In this document: positions 14,895 to 21,968 of the stretch, piece by piece | How the letters are laid out: each line of letters starts with the position of its first letter | How positions within the stretch are numbered: position 1 is the first letter of the stretch | Assembly (NCBI GenBank): GCA_964642045.1 | Contig: CAZXLZ010000018.1 | Span: 1-21,968 of the forward strand | Origin: RGIG5057 sp964642045 | GTDB lineage: Bacteria; Bacillota; Clostridia; TANB77; CAG-465 | Length of the DNA stretch: 21,968 bases | Reading direction: 5' to 3' | The notes under the pieces: model-generated | Seen by the model: the letters and a program-made list of their open reading frames with translations, nothing else | The model's database searches: none | What the model was told of the DNA's origin: nothing | Made by a program: the position numbers and the translations under genes

Positions 14895-14971
14895 TATCTA
14901 ATTTTAATAGATTTTTCTTAGCTGCCTAATAATTATATTTGTAACTTTATACACTAAAGCCTCCATAAATA

Positions 14972-15069
14972 TACACTTTATGTTTTATTATAATTAAATT
15001 TACATTTTATAATAATTTCATTTTACACTTTATGATAATTCTATTTTACATTTTATTATAAAAAACTTT
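14972..15069. repeat. Imperfect tandem repeats, 23-bp period, 3' of the ATPase gene
   Basis: Units begin with TACA(T/C)TTTAT at 15001, 15024 and 15047, exactly 23 bp apart. A related longer unit starts at 14972, 29 bp before. Each is AT-rich with a common TAATT-like second half. The last unit reaches the ATPase stop codon. On the minus strand the recurring core reads ATAAA(A/G)TGTA. Confidence 0.7.
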
Positions 15070-16360
15070 ATGGTTTTAATGCTGTAATTGGCACAATATA
15101 AATTCCTGTTTCATTATCTTTTATTATAGCTGGGCATTTTCCTACTATAATGCACATAAATGATGGTTTTTGTGTCATATTATTATAAAAACTTATTAGA
15201 CTTTTCTTTGCCTCTTCCACCTGATTATACCCTAATTTTATTTCTACTGCTGCATACTCACCATCTGAAAATTCTAATATTGAATCTACTTCTAAACCTG
15301 TTACATTATCTCTAAAATGATACAAATGTCCATCTAAATAATCCATATATATTCTCAAATCTCTTTCTACAAGTGCCTCAAACATAAAGCCAAACGTATT
15401 CAAATCCTTTAAAAGTTTTTCTGATGTTAAGCCTAAGCAAGCACATGATAATGATGGGTCGGTAAGATGTCTTTTAGGCGATTTTCCAACTCTATTAGGA
15501 CTGCGGTAATTTTCTCCATATGCTTCTTGGTTTTCTATTAAATGTAATCTATCTAAAACATCTAAATAATCAATTACAGTTTCCCTGCTAGATAAAAGGT
15601 TCTGCCCCTCTTCATATTCTTCTATGTCTTTTATAATAGTTTTATTTCCTACAATTGATGATTCATTTCTTGCAAGTGATTTTAGTAGCATTCTCATTTT
15701 ATTCTTATCTCTTCTTTTTTCCATTCCTTCATTCATATCTATATTTAAAATTGAATCTATATATGATTTTGGAATTATTCCTATTTTATCCTCACTAACA
15801 TTTATATTTGCTGGCCACCCACCCCTTATTAATAATTTTGCTAAATTAATTATTTCTATACTTCCTGTATTAATTGTTTCTTGAGTATTATTTAGCATAT
15901 TAGTTAACGATGCTTTACCTGATGAATCGCCAGACTCATATAAACTCATTGTATACATGTTTAATCTTCCTATTCTACCTGCACCTGAATGATGTACTTT
16001 TTCTTTCATTACATCACTTGGCAATGTTGTAGAACCTGTTATAATAAAATTTCCTTTTTCTATACTTTTATCACACTCACGCCTTACTGCATCCCATATC
16101 GTTGGAACCAAATTCCATTCATCAATTAGTTGTGGTCTTTTTTTTATATCATTATTGAATATAGATTTTACATCCAATTTTGCCATTTCCCTTACATCAT
16201 CATCATCCATATAAACTTCACTTTTAGCATGCTTTAACGCTGTCCAAGTTTTGCCACACCATTTTGGTCCTTCTATACTTACAGCTCCAAATACAGATAA
16301 ATAATCTTCTAATTTCTTCTCAACTAATCTTTTTTTATACACTTTTTCATTAATTTTCAC
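15068..16360 (-). CDS. ATP-binding protein with AAA and DUF4143 domains
   Basis: I choose the GTG at 16360 (430 residues), which has AGAGGTG at correct spacing; the GTG three codons upstream is part of that binding site. The N-terminal AAA_14-type ATPase has Walker A GPKWCGKTW near residues 31-39, a Walker B equivalent PQLIDEWN near 77-84, and the sensor ITGSTTLP near 107-114. The second half is the DUF4143 region, ending with VTGLEVDSILEFSDGEYAAVEIKLG, a nuclease-like (D-E-x-K) strand pattern near residues 356-380. Such proteins are common, often multicopy, in clostridia, bacteroides and archaea; their biological role is not settled. The gene is monocistronic, with its own promoter, and is flanked on both sides by 23-bp-period repeats. 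Confidence 0.87.
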   Translation of the reverse strand: MKINEKVYKKRLVEKKLEDYLSVFGAVSIEGPKWCGKTWTALKHAKSEVYMDDDDVREMAKLDVKSIFNNDIKKRPQLIDEWNLVPTIWDAVRRECDKSIEKGNFIITGSTTLPSDVMKEKVHHSGAGRIGRLNMYTMSLYESGDSSGKASLTNMLNNTQETINTGSIEIINLAKLLIRGGWPANINVSEDKIGIIPKSYIDSILNIDMNEGMEKRRDKNKMRMLLKSLARNESSIVGNKTIIKDIEEYEEGQNLLSSRETVIDYLDVLDRLHLIENQEAYGENYRSPNRVGKSPKRHLTDPSLSCACLGLTSEKLLKDLNTFGFMFEALVERDLRIYMDYLDGHLYHFRDNVTGLEVDSILEFSDGEYAAVEIKLGYNQVEEAKKSLISFYNNMTQKPSFMCIIVGKCPAIIKDNETGIYIVPITALKP

Positions 16361-16379
16361 TGTATTCACCTCTTTAATA

Positions 16380-16408
16380 AATATAGCATAATTTCAGCAA
16401 ATAGTCAA
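16380..16408 (-). promoter_or_regulatory. Sigma-A promoter of the ATPase gene
   Basis: On the minus strand, TTGACT (16403-16408), 17 bp, TATATT (16380-16385), with a TGC extension directly before the -10 box. The GTG start is about 20 bases downstream. The upstream tandem repeats at 16418-16486 end ten bases before the -35 box. Confidence 0.75.
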
Positions 16409-16417
16409 TACTTAACC

Positions 16418-16486
16418 GACACTTTTTAATAGTTTTAATAGACATTTTTTAATATTTTCAGTAGACACATTTTAACAATTTCACTT
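16418..16486. repeat. Imperfect tandem repeats, 23-bp period, upstream of the ATPase promoter
   Basis: Three units start with GACA at 16418, 16441 and 16464. On the minus strand they share a TGTC(T)A...TATTAAAAA(A/G) pattern. They lie just upstream of the -35 box of the ATPase gene, a position typical of activator or repressor sites. Confidence 0.65.
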
Positions 16487-16492
16487 TCAAAA

Positions 16493-16519
16493 AAATCTGA
16501 AAGTATCTCCTTCAGATTT
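16493..16519 (-). terminator. Terminator after the 87-residue protein gene
   Basis: A stem of 10 bp (16511-16519 with 16493-16502 including one G-U pair) and a short loop, followed on the minus strand by T7. A competing 7-bp pairing uses the same left part (ACTTTCA/TGAAAGT). Confidence 0.7.
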
Positions 16520-16565
16520 CAAATAACCATTTTATGCTCAATATATAACTTAATATATTCTCTTT

Positions 16566-16829
16566 TTAATTATTATTCATAGATGCCTCTTTTGCCCTTA
16601 TTATTTGTTTTTCTTCATCTGTTGCAATATATTTTTTATATATTACAGCTAGCATTTTATTTGCCTTTTCAGAAAATATATAATTACGAATATCTTGAAC
16701 TCTTTCTTCATATGCTTTATTACTTTTACTTTCAATATATTTTATAATATCATCAGGTATCTTTTTTCTTTGCTGCGGTAATAAGTTATCAAGTGCCACT
16801 TTTACTTCTGTATATGCTACATTGCTCAT
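16566..16829 (-). CDS. Small protein of unknown function, clostridial type
   Basis: An 87-residue soluble, helical protein (MSNVAYTEVKVALDNLLPQQ start, then KKIPDDIIKYIESKSNKAYEE). It reminds me of a small hypothetical family seen in clostridia with the same pattern of a helix, an 'IPxxxIxYI' segment and a charged C-terminus; the function is unknown and the match is from memory only. The ATG at 16829 overlaps the last bases of the upstream broken gene in an ATGA arrangement. It also has its own GAGGAGG site, so it can be translated even though the upstream frame is interrupted. A terminator follows. No membrane segment or cysteine is present. Confidence 0.7.
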   Translation of the reverse strand: MSNVAYTEVKVALDNLLPQQRKKIPDDIIKYIESKSNKAYEERVQDIRNYIFSEKANKMLAVIYKKYIATDEEKQIIRAKEASMNNN

Positions 16830-18346
16830 ATATAATCCTCCTCTTTAACCTCACCTTTTCTAATTACTTCACCAAATTCTTTTTCCTCTTCATTTGTTTT
16901 TCCAACTTCTTTTCCAACTGCTTGTTTCATTTTATCAATGACTACAGAACTATTTTCTCTTGCTTCAGCCTCTTTTTCTTCTTCAATATCTTGCCTACTT
17001 TGCTTTAAAACTTCTTCAAATTCATTTTCTATATTTTCTGTTTTTCCAATTTCCCAATCTAATGCTTTCTCCATTTTTTGTAATACCATCTCACTTTTTA
17101 GTTCCCTTTCTTGCTCTTCTAAGCAATCAAAAGTCCAATCAATTACTTCTTTTTGAATTTTATCTAACCATATCACTTTTTTTAAAATATTATTTTTTGT
17201 ATCCCCACTATCTACAAAATTTTTTATATGTTTTTTCATACATTCAAAAGTTTTGTTTTGACACGTTATTTCACTTGAAGATTCATTACTTAAAGCATCT
17301 GTAACATCCAATATAAATCTGAGTTCTTCATCCCCCTTCCTTGCTTCGTTTTTATATATAGCAGGTAATGCTATTCTATAAGTCTCAGCTATTATATTAT
17401 TCCTGTCATTTCCATGTTTTAACATACGCTTCGCAATAGTTGTTGCCCTTTTCTTATTTAATTCTATTTGTTCTCTCATTTTTTCCTCTTTACATCCTCT
17501 TTTTTCATATACTTTATTTATTTTGTAAAGAATTCTACCAGCAAAAACTGGTTCAAAATACTCATCTGAACTAAATCTTACATCTTTTCTATTTTCGTAA
17601 TATAATTCTCTATCTTTATCGTGTAAATATATATTTATAATCTCCTTTTCCGTCTTTCCTTCATCTACCATTTTCTCAATTTCATCCATAGAAATACCTT
17701 TATGATTATTAATAAATGGTTCCATATTTTCCATAACCTCTGGATTAAAAATACATATGGATGGAACTGACCAACATTCTAATATTTCTATCTTTTCATC
17801 AGGATTACTACAATTATTTGGCATGCTATCTCCTAAAATTTCAGAAACGGTTGTCTCAAATTCAGTATATATATCACCCCCCCAGCCTCGTTCATCCCAT
17901 TTTTTAGCAATACCAGAAAAATCTTGAACATTATCTAATCCTTCTTTGGTTAATTCTATACCATCATAATCTTTTGACATTTTTTCAAAATCTATCTTAA
18001 CTGATCTTACGTCATTTCTTACAATCTCTTCATCAAAAACTGTATGATTTTCAATCTTAATCAAAGCATAATTTTGAAATAAAGATATATAATCTTACTT
18101 ATTATTAATTTTATAAATCTTAGCATTATCTTTTATTGAAAAAAGCAATCCTTTATCTATATCACGTATAGCACCATTACCACTTAAAATATACCATTCC
18201 CAACCAGAATACCAAAAGTCATCTTCTTTAAAACTACATGCCCAAAATCCACCATTTGGCTTGTGTCTGCCATCAATATTAAAACTTCTTTTAAACTTCT
18301 CTCTATCAAATTCAGTTGTTCCAAATGAAATACACTTTCTTCCCAT
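16826..18346 (-). pseudogene. Unknown 507-codon gene interrupted by an in-frame TAA
   Basis: Two frames, 18346-18098 (83 residues from the ATG at 18346, with GAGGTGA upstream) and 18094-16826, lie in the same reading frame and are separated only by TAA at 18095-18097. The downstream frame has only a TTG at 18064 with no binding site, so it is best read as the rest of one gene. The N-terminal part has RHKPNGGFWACSF and GWEWYI motifs. After the stop come VKIDFEKMSKDYDGIEL and WSVPSICIFNPEV. From memory these resemble the two halves of an uncharacterised phage-like or accessory protein family; low confidence. The remainder is helical and highly charged, with a duplicated EIGKT...EFEEV and EVGKT...EFGEV segment near the C-terminus. 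It may be a pseudogene, a sequencing error or, less likely, a readthrough gene. Confidence 0.7.
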
Positions 18347-18371
18347 ATTATTCACCTCTTGCTTATACGTA

Positions 18372-18399
18372 ATTATATCATATATACTACATATTGCAA
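18372..18399 (-). promoter_or_regulatory. Sigma-A promoter of the interrupted gene
   Basis: On the minus strand, TTGCAA (18394-18399), 16 bp, TATAAT (18372-18377) with a TGA extension before the -10 box. The ATG at 18346 is about 26 bases downstream. Confidence 0.65.
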
Positions 18400-18465
18400 G
18401 ATATAAAAAATATTTTCTGAGATTTGATTCTAAGTTTTATAACTAAATTATTATATAAAAAATAA

Positions 18466-18495
18466 AAAATCTGTAGGTTATTTCCCACAGATTTT
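18466..18495 (-). terminator. Terminator of the cysS-femX-flavin reductase operon
   Basis: A 12-bp stem (18484-18495 with 18466-18477, one G-U pair) with a 6-nt loop, followed on the minus strand by a T-rich tail that continues past the stem. It starts 6 bases after the flavin reductase stop. Confidence 0.85.
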
Positions 18496-18501
18496 AATAT
18501 T

Positions 18502-19062
18502 TTATTTCTTCTTTACAGAATATCCAAACTTACCTATCTTTTCTCCAAGCTTAAAATACTGTCCATGTGAATAAGCTATAAGTTTGCAATCTTCCATATT
18601 GAATTTATTTGTTTCATCCATATATTTTTCATCGACATTTACTGAAACTATCTCAGCAATAAACATATCATGACTTCCAAGCTCTTTTATTTCTTTTACT
18701 TTGCATTCAATACATACTGGACTTTCTTTTATCATTGGACATTTAACAATATTTGCTTTTTCCTTAGTAAGTCCCATTTTTTCAAATTTATCTTCATCTT
18801 TTCCACTTTTTACACCAACATAATCTGTAGCATACGCTAAATCCTCAGTTGTTAAATTAATACAAAACTCCATGTTCTCTTTAATTAAGTTATATGAATA
18901 TCTCTCTTTTCTAACAGATATATATGTCATTGCAGGATCAGAACAGATAATTCCAGTCCATGCAACCGTAAGCACATTAGAATTTTCCATATCTCCAGAT
19001 GTAATCATTACCGCTGGGAGTGGATAAAGGAAAGTTCCTGGTTTAAAATTAATTCTTGACAT
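18502..19062 (-). CDS. Flavin reductase family protein (DIM6/NTAB type)
   Basis: A 186-residue FMN-binding split-barrel protein. The start MSRINFKPGTFLYPLPAVMITS, the N(V)LTVAWTGIICSDPAMTYISVR segment at about 28-51, NLIKEN at 57-62, and FCINLTTEDLAYATDYVGVKSGKDEDKF at about 66-93 are the usual blocks of the flavin reductase-like domain (PF01613). A C-terminal YSHGQYFKLGEKIGKFGYS motif is typical of anaerobe members. Relatives include flavoredoxin and short-chain flavin reductases. They bind FMN and transfer electrons, but the partner here is unknown. The ATG at 19062 lies 2 bp after the DUF6512-like gene with a GGGGG site, so it is the last gene of the operon. Confidence 0.92.
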   Translation of the reverse strand: MSRINFKPGTFLYPLPAVMITSGDMENSNVLTVAWTGIICSDPAMTYISVRKERYSYNLIKENMEFCINLTTEDLAYATDYVGVKSGKDEDKFEKMGLTKEKANIVKCPMIKESPVCIECKVKEIKELGSHDMFIAEIVSVNVDEKYMDETNKFNMEDCKLIAYSHGQYFKLGEKIGKFGYSVKKK

Positions 19063-19064
19063 TA

Positions 19065-19607
19065 TTATTCCCCCTCTTTAAATATCCCATATTTACCACT
19101 AGTCTCATCTTTAAAAATCTTAAATTTCGGTGGCACATATGTGAATATAACAAACAAAGTAAATATAAATATGATTAAGATATTACAGTAAAACGGATTT
19201 ACATTAAATCTATCTAATTTAGTCATTATCATATATTTTATAACTATTGAAAATGATAGTGATACATAAAGTGACATTAGATCTATAATCATATTTTCAT
19301 CTTTAAATATTAATTTATATGTATAATAAATAACAACTATTCCTAAAGCCTGAATTATTATCTCTATAATAACAGATAAAGTATAGTTATTATATTTAGA
19401 TAATTTAATATAACTAAAAACAAATACTATTAAAGTAGCCATAATAGGCAGTTTCAAATGCTCCCATACGCTTTCATTTACAGGTACAAAAGCTCCAATA
19501 AATTTATTTTCATTTAAGATATCAAACACAAAGTGAAGTATAGGGCAAAAAAGCGATACAACAATAAATTCAATTATTAAGCATTTCTTAAGATACTTCT
19601 TATCCAT
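19065..19607 (-). CDS. DUF6512-like integral membrane protein
   Basis: A 180-residue protein with about five transmembrane helices (roughly residues 8-28, 49-67, 75-96, 108-128 and 140-160). The sequence between the first two, FVPVNESVWEHLKLP (residues 40-54), is the conserved signature I associate with DUF6512 membrane proteins of clostridia. The function is unknown. The C-terminus PPKFKIFKDETSGKYGIFKEGE would lie outside the last helix. It sits between the FemA/B-like gene (52-bp gap) and the flavin reductase (2-bp gap) and is probably cotranscribed. The family label is from memory and moderately sure. Confidence 0.75.
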   Translation of the reverse strand: MDKKYLKKCLIIEFIVVSLFCPILHFVFDILNENKFIGAFVPVNESVWEHLKLPIMATLIVFVFSYIKLSKYNNYTLSVIIEIIIQALGIVVIYYTYKLIFKDENMIIDLMSLYVSLSFSIVIKYMIMTKLDRFNVNPFYCNILIIFIFTLFVIFTYVPPKFKIFKDETSGKYGIFKEGE

Positions 19608-19659
19608 AGCTATTATAAAATACTCCTTAAAAATATCATATGTAAAAATGCATAATATA

Positions 19660-20721
19660 TTATCTATTTTTTAAATTTCTAATCTTTCTCTTTATTTTTT
19701 TATATATAGGTAAAACTTTAGTGTAAAGAAAATATATAAATTTGTTATATACATAATCTATTTCACCAACGTATTCAAAAATTCCTTCTTCACGGCAAAA
19801 ACCAGTTTTGAATTTATATAGTCCATTATCTTTATCCATATGAACGATACCGCCAAAGTTATATATCTTGCTTTTTTTCTCCAGTCCCCATTTAATCATT
19901 TCCCATTGCATTAAATAATTTGGCATTAAATTTCTTTTTACATTTGAACTTGCACCATAAAGATAAAACATTTCTGGTCCATAATTTATAGCAATTGCAC
20001 CCGATAGCTTATCTTCCTCATGAGTGCATACATATATTCTTAAATGTTGTTCATCAAAGGCTTCAAGCATTCTTTTAAAATAGTCATATGGTCTGCATCC
20101 TATTTTATCCCTTTTGCATGTAATTTCATATAATTCATAGAATGTTTTTAAATCTCTCTCTTCTCTAGAATAATGAACTTCCACGCCCTTTCTTCCAGCC
20201 AGTCTTACATTATATCTAGTCTTTTCACTAAAACTTTTTAAAAGCTCATCTTCCGTTTTTTCATCTATGTCTAAAATTGCATCAAAAGCTGGCTGAATTA
20301 CCATATCTGAGTCAGTTATCCTACCTATGCATTTAAATCCAGCCTCTTTATACATACTCATAATTTTTTCATCAAACCTAAACGCTGGGTCGAACTTTAA
20401 TGCACAAGCATTATATTTTTTAGCTAAATCAGAAGCTTCATTAATTAATTTTTTTACAAGTTCTACATCATATATATCGCAAACTGGACCTCTTGGTGCA
20501 TACATTAATGTATATGGTCTTATTGGTAATTTTTGTATGAGTATAAGCATTGAAGCTACTATATTAGAATTTTCGTCTTCTATGTATATTATCTCATTTT
20601 CCCAATTATTTTTAACCTTAGTCCATTCTAAGCTTTGAGTTAATCTTCCATACTTAGAGCCATCAACATAAGCTTTATATTTTTTTATAAGTTCATTATT
20701 ATTTTTATCCAAAATAGGCAT
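19660..20721 (-). CDS. FemA/FemB family peptidoglycan bridge-forming aminoacyltransferase
   Basis: A 353-residue protein with the tandem GNAT folds of the Fem family. Visible blocks are LTQSLEWTKVKNNW (27-40), the LMYAPRGPVCD block (about 72-82), TRYNVRLAGRKGVEVHYS (about 167-184), AIAINYGPEMFYLYGASS (about 241-258) and MQWEMIKWGLEKKSKIYNFGGI (about 268-289). The tail is very basic (KKIKRKIRNLKNR), likely for membrane or lipid-II contact. Fem enzymes use aminoacyl-tRNA to add amino acids to the lipid II side chain in the cytoplasm; which amino acid is used here cannot be told. Its ATG at 20721 begins one base after the cysS stop, with AAAGGG inside cysS, so the two are coupled. Placement beside cysS is of interest since both use tRNA. 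Confidence 0.9.
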   Translation of the reverse strand: MPILDKNNNELIKKYKAYVDGSKYGRLTQSLEWTKVKNNWENEIIYIEDENSNIVASMLILIQKLPIRPYTLMYAPRGPVCDIYDVELVKKLINEASDLAKKYNACALKFDPAFRFDEKIMSMYKEAGFKCIGRITDSDMVIQPAFDAILDIDEKTEDELLKSFSEKTRYNVRLAGRKGVEVHYSREERDLKTFYELYEITCKRDKIGCRPYDYFKRMLEAFDEQHLRIYVCTHEEDKLSGAIAINYGPEMFYLYGASSNVKRNLMPNYLMQWEMIKWGLEKKSKIYNFGGIVHMDKDNGLYKFKTGFCREEGIFEYVGEIDYVYNKFIYFLYTKVLPIYKKIKRKIRNLKNR

Positions 20722-20722
20722 A

Positions 20723-21968
20723 TTACTCAGCCCTTTCTAACTTTTGTCCTTCTTTACTATCTATAACCTTAAACCCGAGTTTTAAAATATCATCCCTCAA
20801 AGCATCAGATAAAGCAAAATCTTTATTATTCCTTGCCTCTTTTCTTCTTTCTAGCAAGCCATTTACTTCATCTGGAATAGATGTGATACTATCTTCTTCA
20901 CTTACAGTTTTACTCAAATCAAGTGATAATATTTCATCCATCTTATCTAAAAGCTTAATATTCTTAGGAGATTTTTTTCCTCTTAGAACTTCCCACATAA
21001 TAGATAAAGCTTTCGGTATATTAAGGTCATCATTTATAGCATCTTCAAATCTTTTTAAATAACTATTTATTTCATCATCTGTTACATCTCCACTCGCATT
21101 TAGATGTTCAGCGTATAGTTTTCTTGCTTTTCCAAGCGAAACATTTGCTGATCTTATAGCATCCCACGTAAAGTTTAGTTTATTTCTATAGTGTGAAGTA
21201 AATGTAAGATACCTATAATCAGTAGCAGAAAAACCTTTATTTTCTAAATCTTGTATTGTATAGACATTACCTAAAGATTTTGACATCTTACCACCATCAA
21301 TAAGCAAGAACTCTGAATGCATCCAGTATTTAGCAGGCAGCTTACCGCGTAGCTCCTCTTGACTGAGCTATCTCATTTTCATGATGTATTTGTATATGAT
21401 CTACTCCACCTGTATGTATGTCAAACTCTTCTCCTAAATACTTTCTACCCATAGCGCTACATTCTATATGCCATCCTGGATAACACTTTCCCCAAGTACT
21501 ATCCCATTTCATAATATGATTTTCAGGTGCTTTTATCCATAGTGCAAAATCAAGTGGATTTTTCTTTTCACTATCTACTTCTACTCTTGCTCCTGCTTTA
21601 TTATCATCTACATTTATTTTAGAAAGTTCTCCATATGTTTTATCCTTTTTTGTATCATAATATATACCTCTACTTGTTTCATATGCGTAGCCATTATCAT
21701 AAATATCTTTTACATACTGTTCCATATCTTTTATATGGTCAGTTGCTTTAGCTACTATCTCTGGCATTTCTACATTCAGTTTTTTTAAATCTGTCATAAA
21801 TTTTTCTGTATAAATTTTAGCTATTTCTTCAGGAGACATATTTTTCTCTCTTGAAGCCTTAAGCATTTTGTCTTCGCCTTCATCTGCATCTGATGTTAAA
21901 TGTCCTACATCAGTTATATTCATTACGTGTTTTAGAGTATATCCATTATACTTTAAAACTTTTCTTAA
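20723..21968 (-). CDS. cysS: Cysteine--tRNA ligase, start outside the window, frameshifted
   Basis: The gene enters from the right edge: the 15 codons before the internal ATG at 21923 still encode cysS sequence (LRKVLKYNGYTLKHV before MNITDVGHL). The 5' part with the HIGH motif is outside. The N-terminal fragment carries GWHIECSAMG and HTGGVDHIQIHHENE (zinc and active-site regions) and runs into a stop at 21342-21344. The C-terminal fragment resumes in another frame as GKLPAKYWMHSEFLLIDGGKMSKSLGN and ends normally at 20723. Removing one base near 21347 restores ACG GGT AAG and a continuous protein. Cysteinyl-tRNA synthesis is normally essential, so this is either an assembly or sequencing error, a second non-functional copy, or a recent mutation. 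First visible gene of the cysS-femA/B-like-DUF6512-flavin reductase operon. Confidence 0.9.

Noticed and set aside
14972..15069. CRISPR array
   Set aside because: The units are contiguous with no unique spacers, they are degenerate and too short, and no cas gene is present.
18064..18094. TTG at 18064 as a genuine start of a separate 412-residue gene
   Set aside because: No Shine-Dalgarno sequence precedes it, it is in frame with the upstream ORF, and the intervening residues read like part of the same protein.
1..21968. tRNA or rRNA genes, insertion sequences, integrase or attachment sites
   Set aside because: I looked for cloverleaf and TTCGAATC-type arms, transposase frames and terminal repeats and found none I could support.

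Overview
The window is about 22 kb of very AT-rich DNA from a Gram-positive, clostridia-like bacterium, probably Clostridia. The grounds are the A/T-ending codons, strong AGGAGG-type ribosome binding sites, several TTG and GTG starts, sigma-A type TTGACA/TATAAT promoters, the asp23-amaP-small membrane protein-nusB-xseA-xseB order, and the roughly 550-residue clostridial form of GltX. The genus cannot be named from the sequence. Every protein gene lies on the minus strand. The one strong plus-strand transcription unit appears to be a large noncoding RNA.

Layout, left to right. 1-172 is the start of an unknown gene with its promoter. 407-997 is an isolated unit of unknown function: a consensus promoter, a leader hairpin, one gene and a terminator, with about 46% G+C in the sampled part of the gene against about 29% in a sampled part of xseA. 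1014-4519 is a housekeeping operon: Asp23/Gls24 protein, AmaP anchor, small membrane protein, NusB, both exonuclease VII subunits and an unlisted 58-residue ORF. 4597-6105 holds a CmpB-type membrane protein and a pentapeptide-repeat protein, each with its own promoter. 6156-9363 is a NatA/NatB-like ABC pair whose permease carries a C-terminal CPBP protease domain. 9410-10149 is a plus-strand noncoding RNA locus of about 700 nt. 10165-14749 is a gltX-ileS operon. 14852-18399 is an accessory stretch: a DUF4143 ATPase bracketed by 23-bp-period repeats, a small unknown gene, and a gene broken by an in-frame TAA. 18466-21968 is an operon of cysS (frameshifted, start outside the window), a FemA/B-type ligase, a DUF6512-like membrane protein and a flavin reductase.

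The strongest candidate for something undescribed is the RNA at about 9445-10147. It has a perfect sigma-A promoter (TTGACA, 17 bp, TATAAT) and a 12-bp terminator. By-eye pairing shows a 5'-3' closing helix, a 10-bp helix, several local hairpins and a 7-bp loop pseudoknot. No convincing long ORF lies inside. Size and architecture recall the ornate large bacterial RNAs (OLE, GOLLD, ROOL), but I cannot assign a family without a covariance-model search.

Two genes are interrupted: cysS by one extra base near 21347, and the 16826-18346 gene by a TAA at 18095-18097. The cysS break may be an assembly error, because the enzyme is normally essential.
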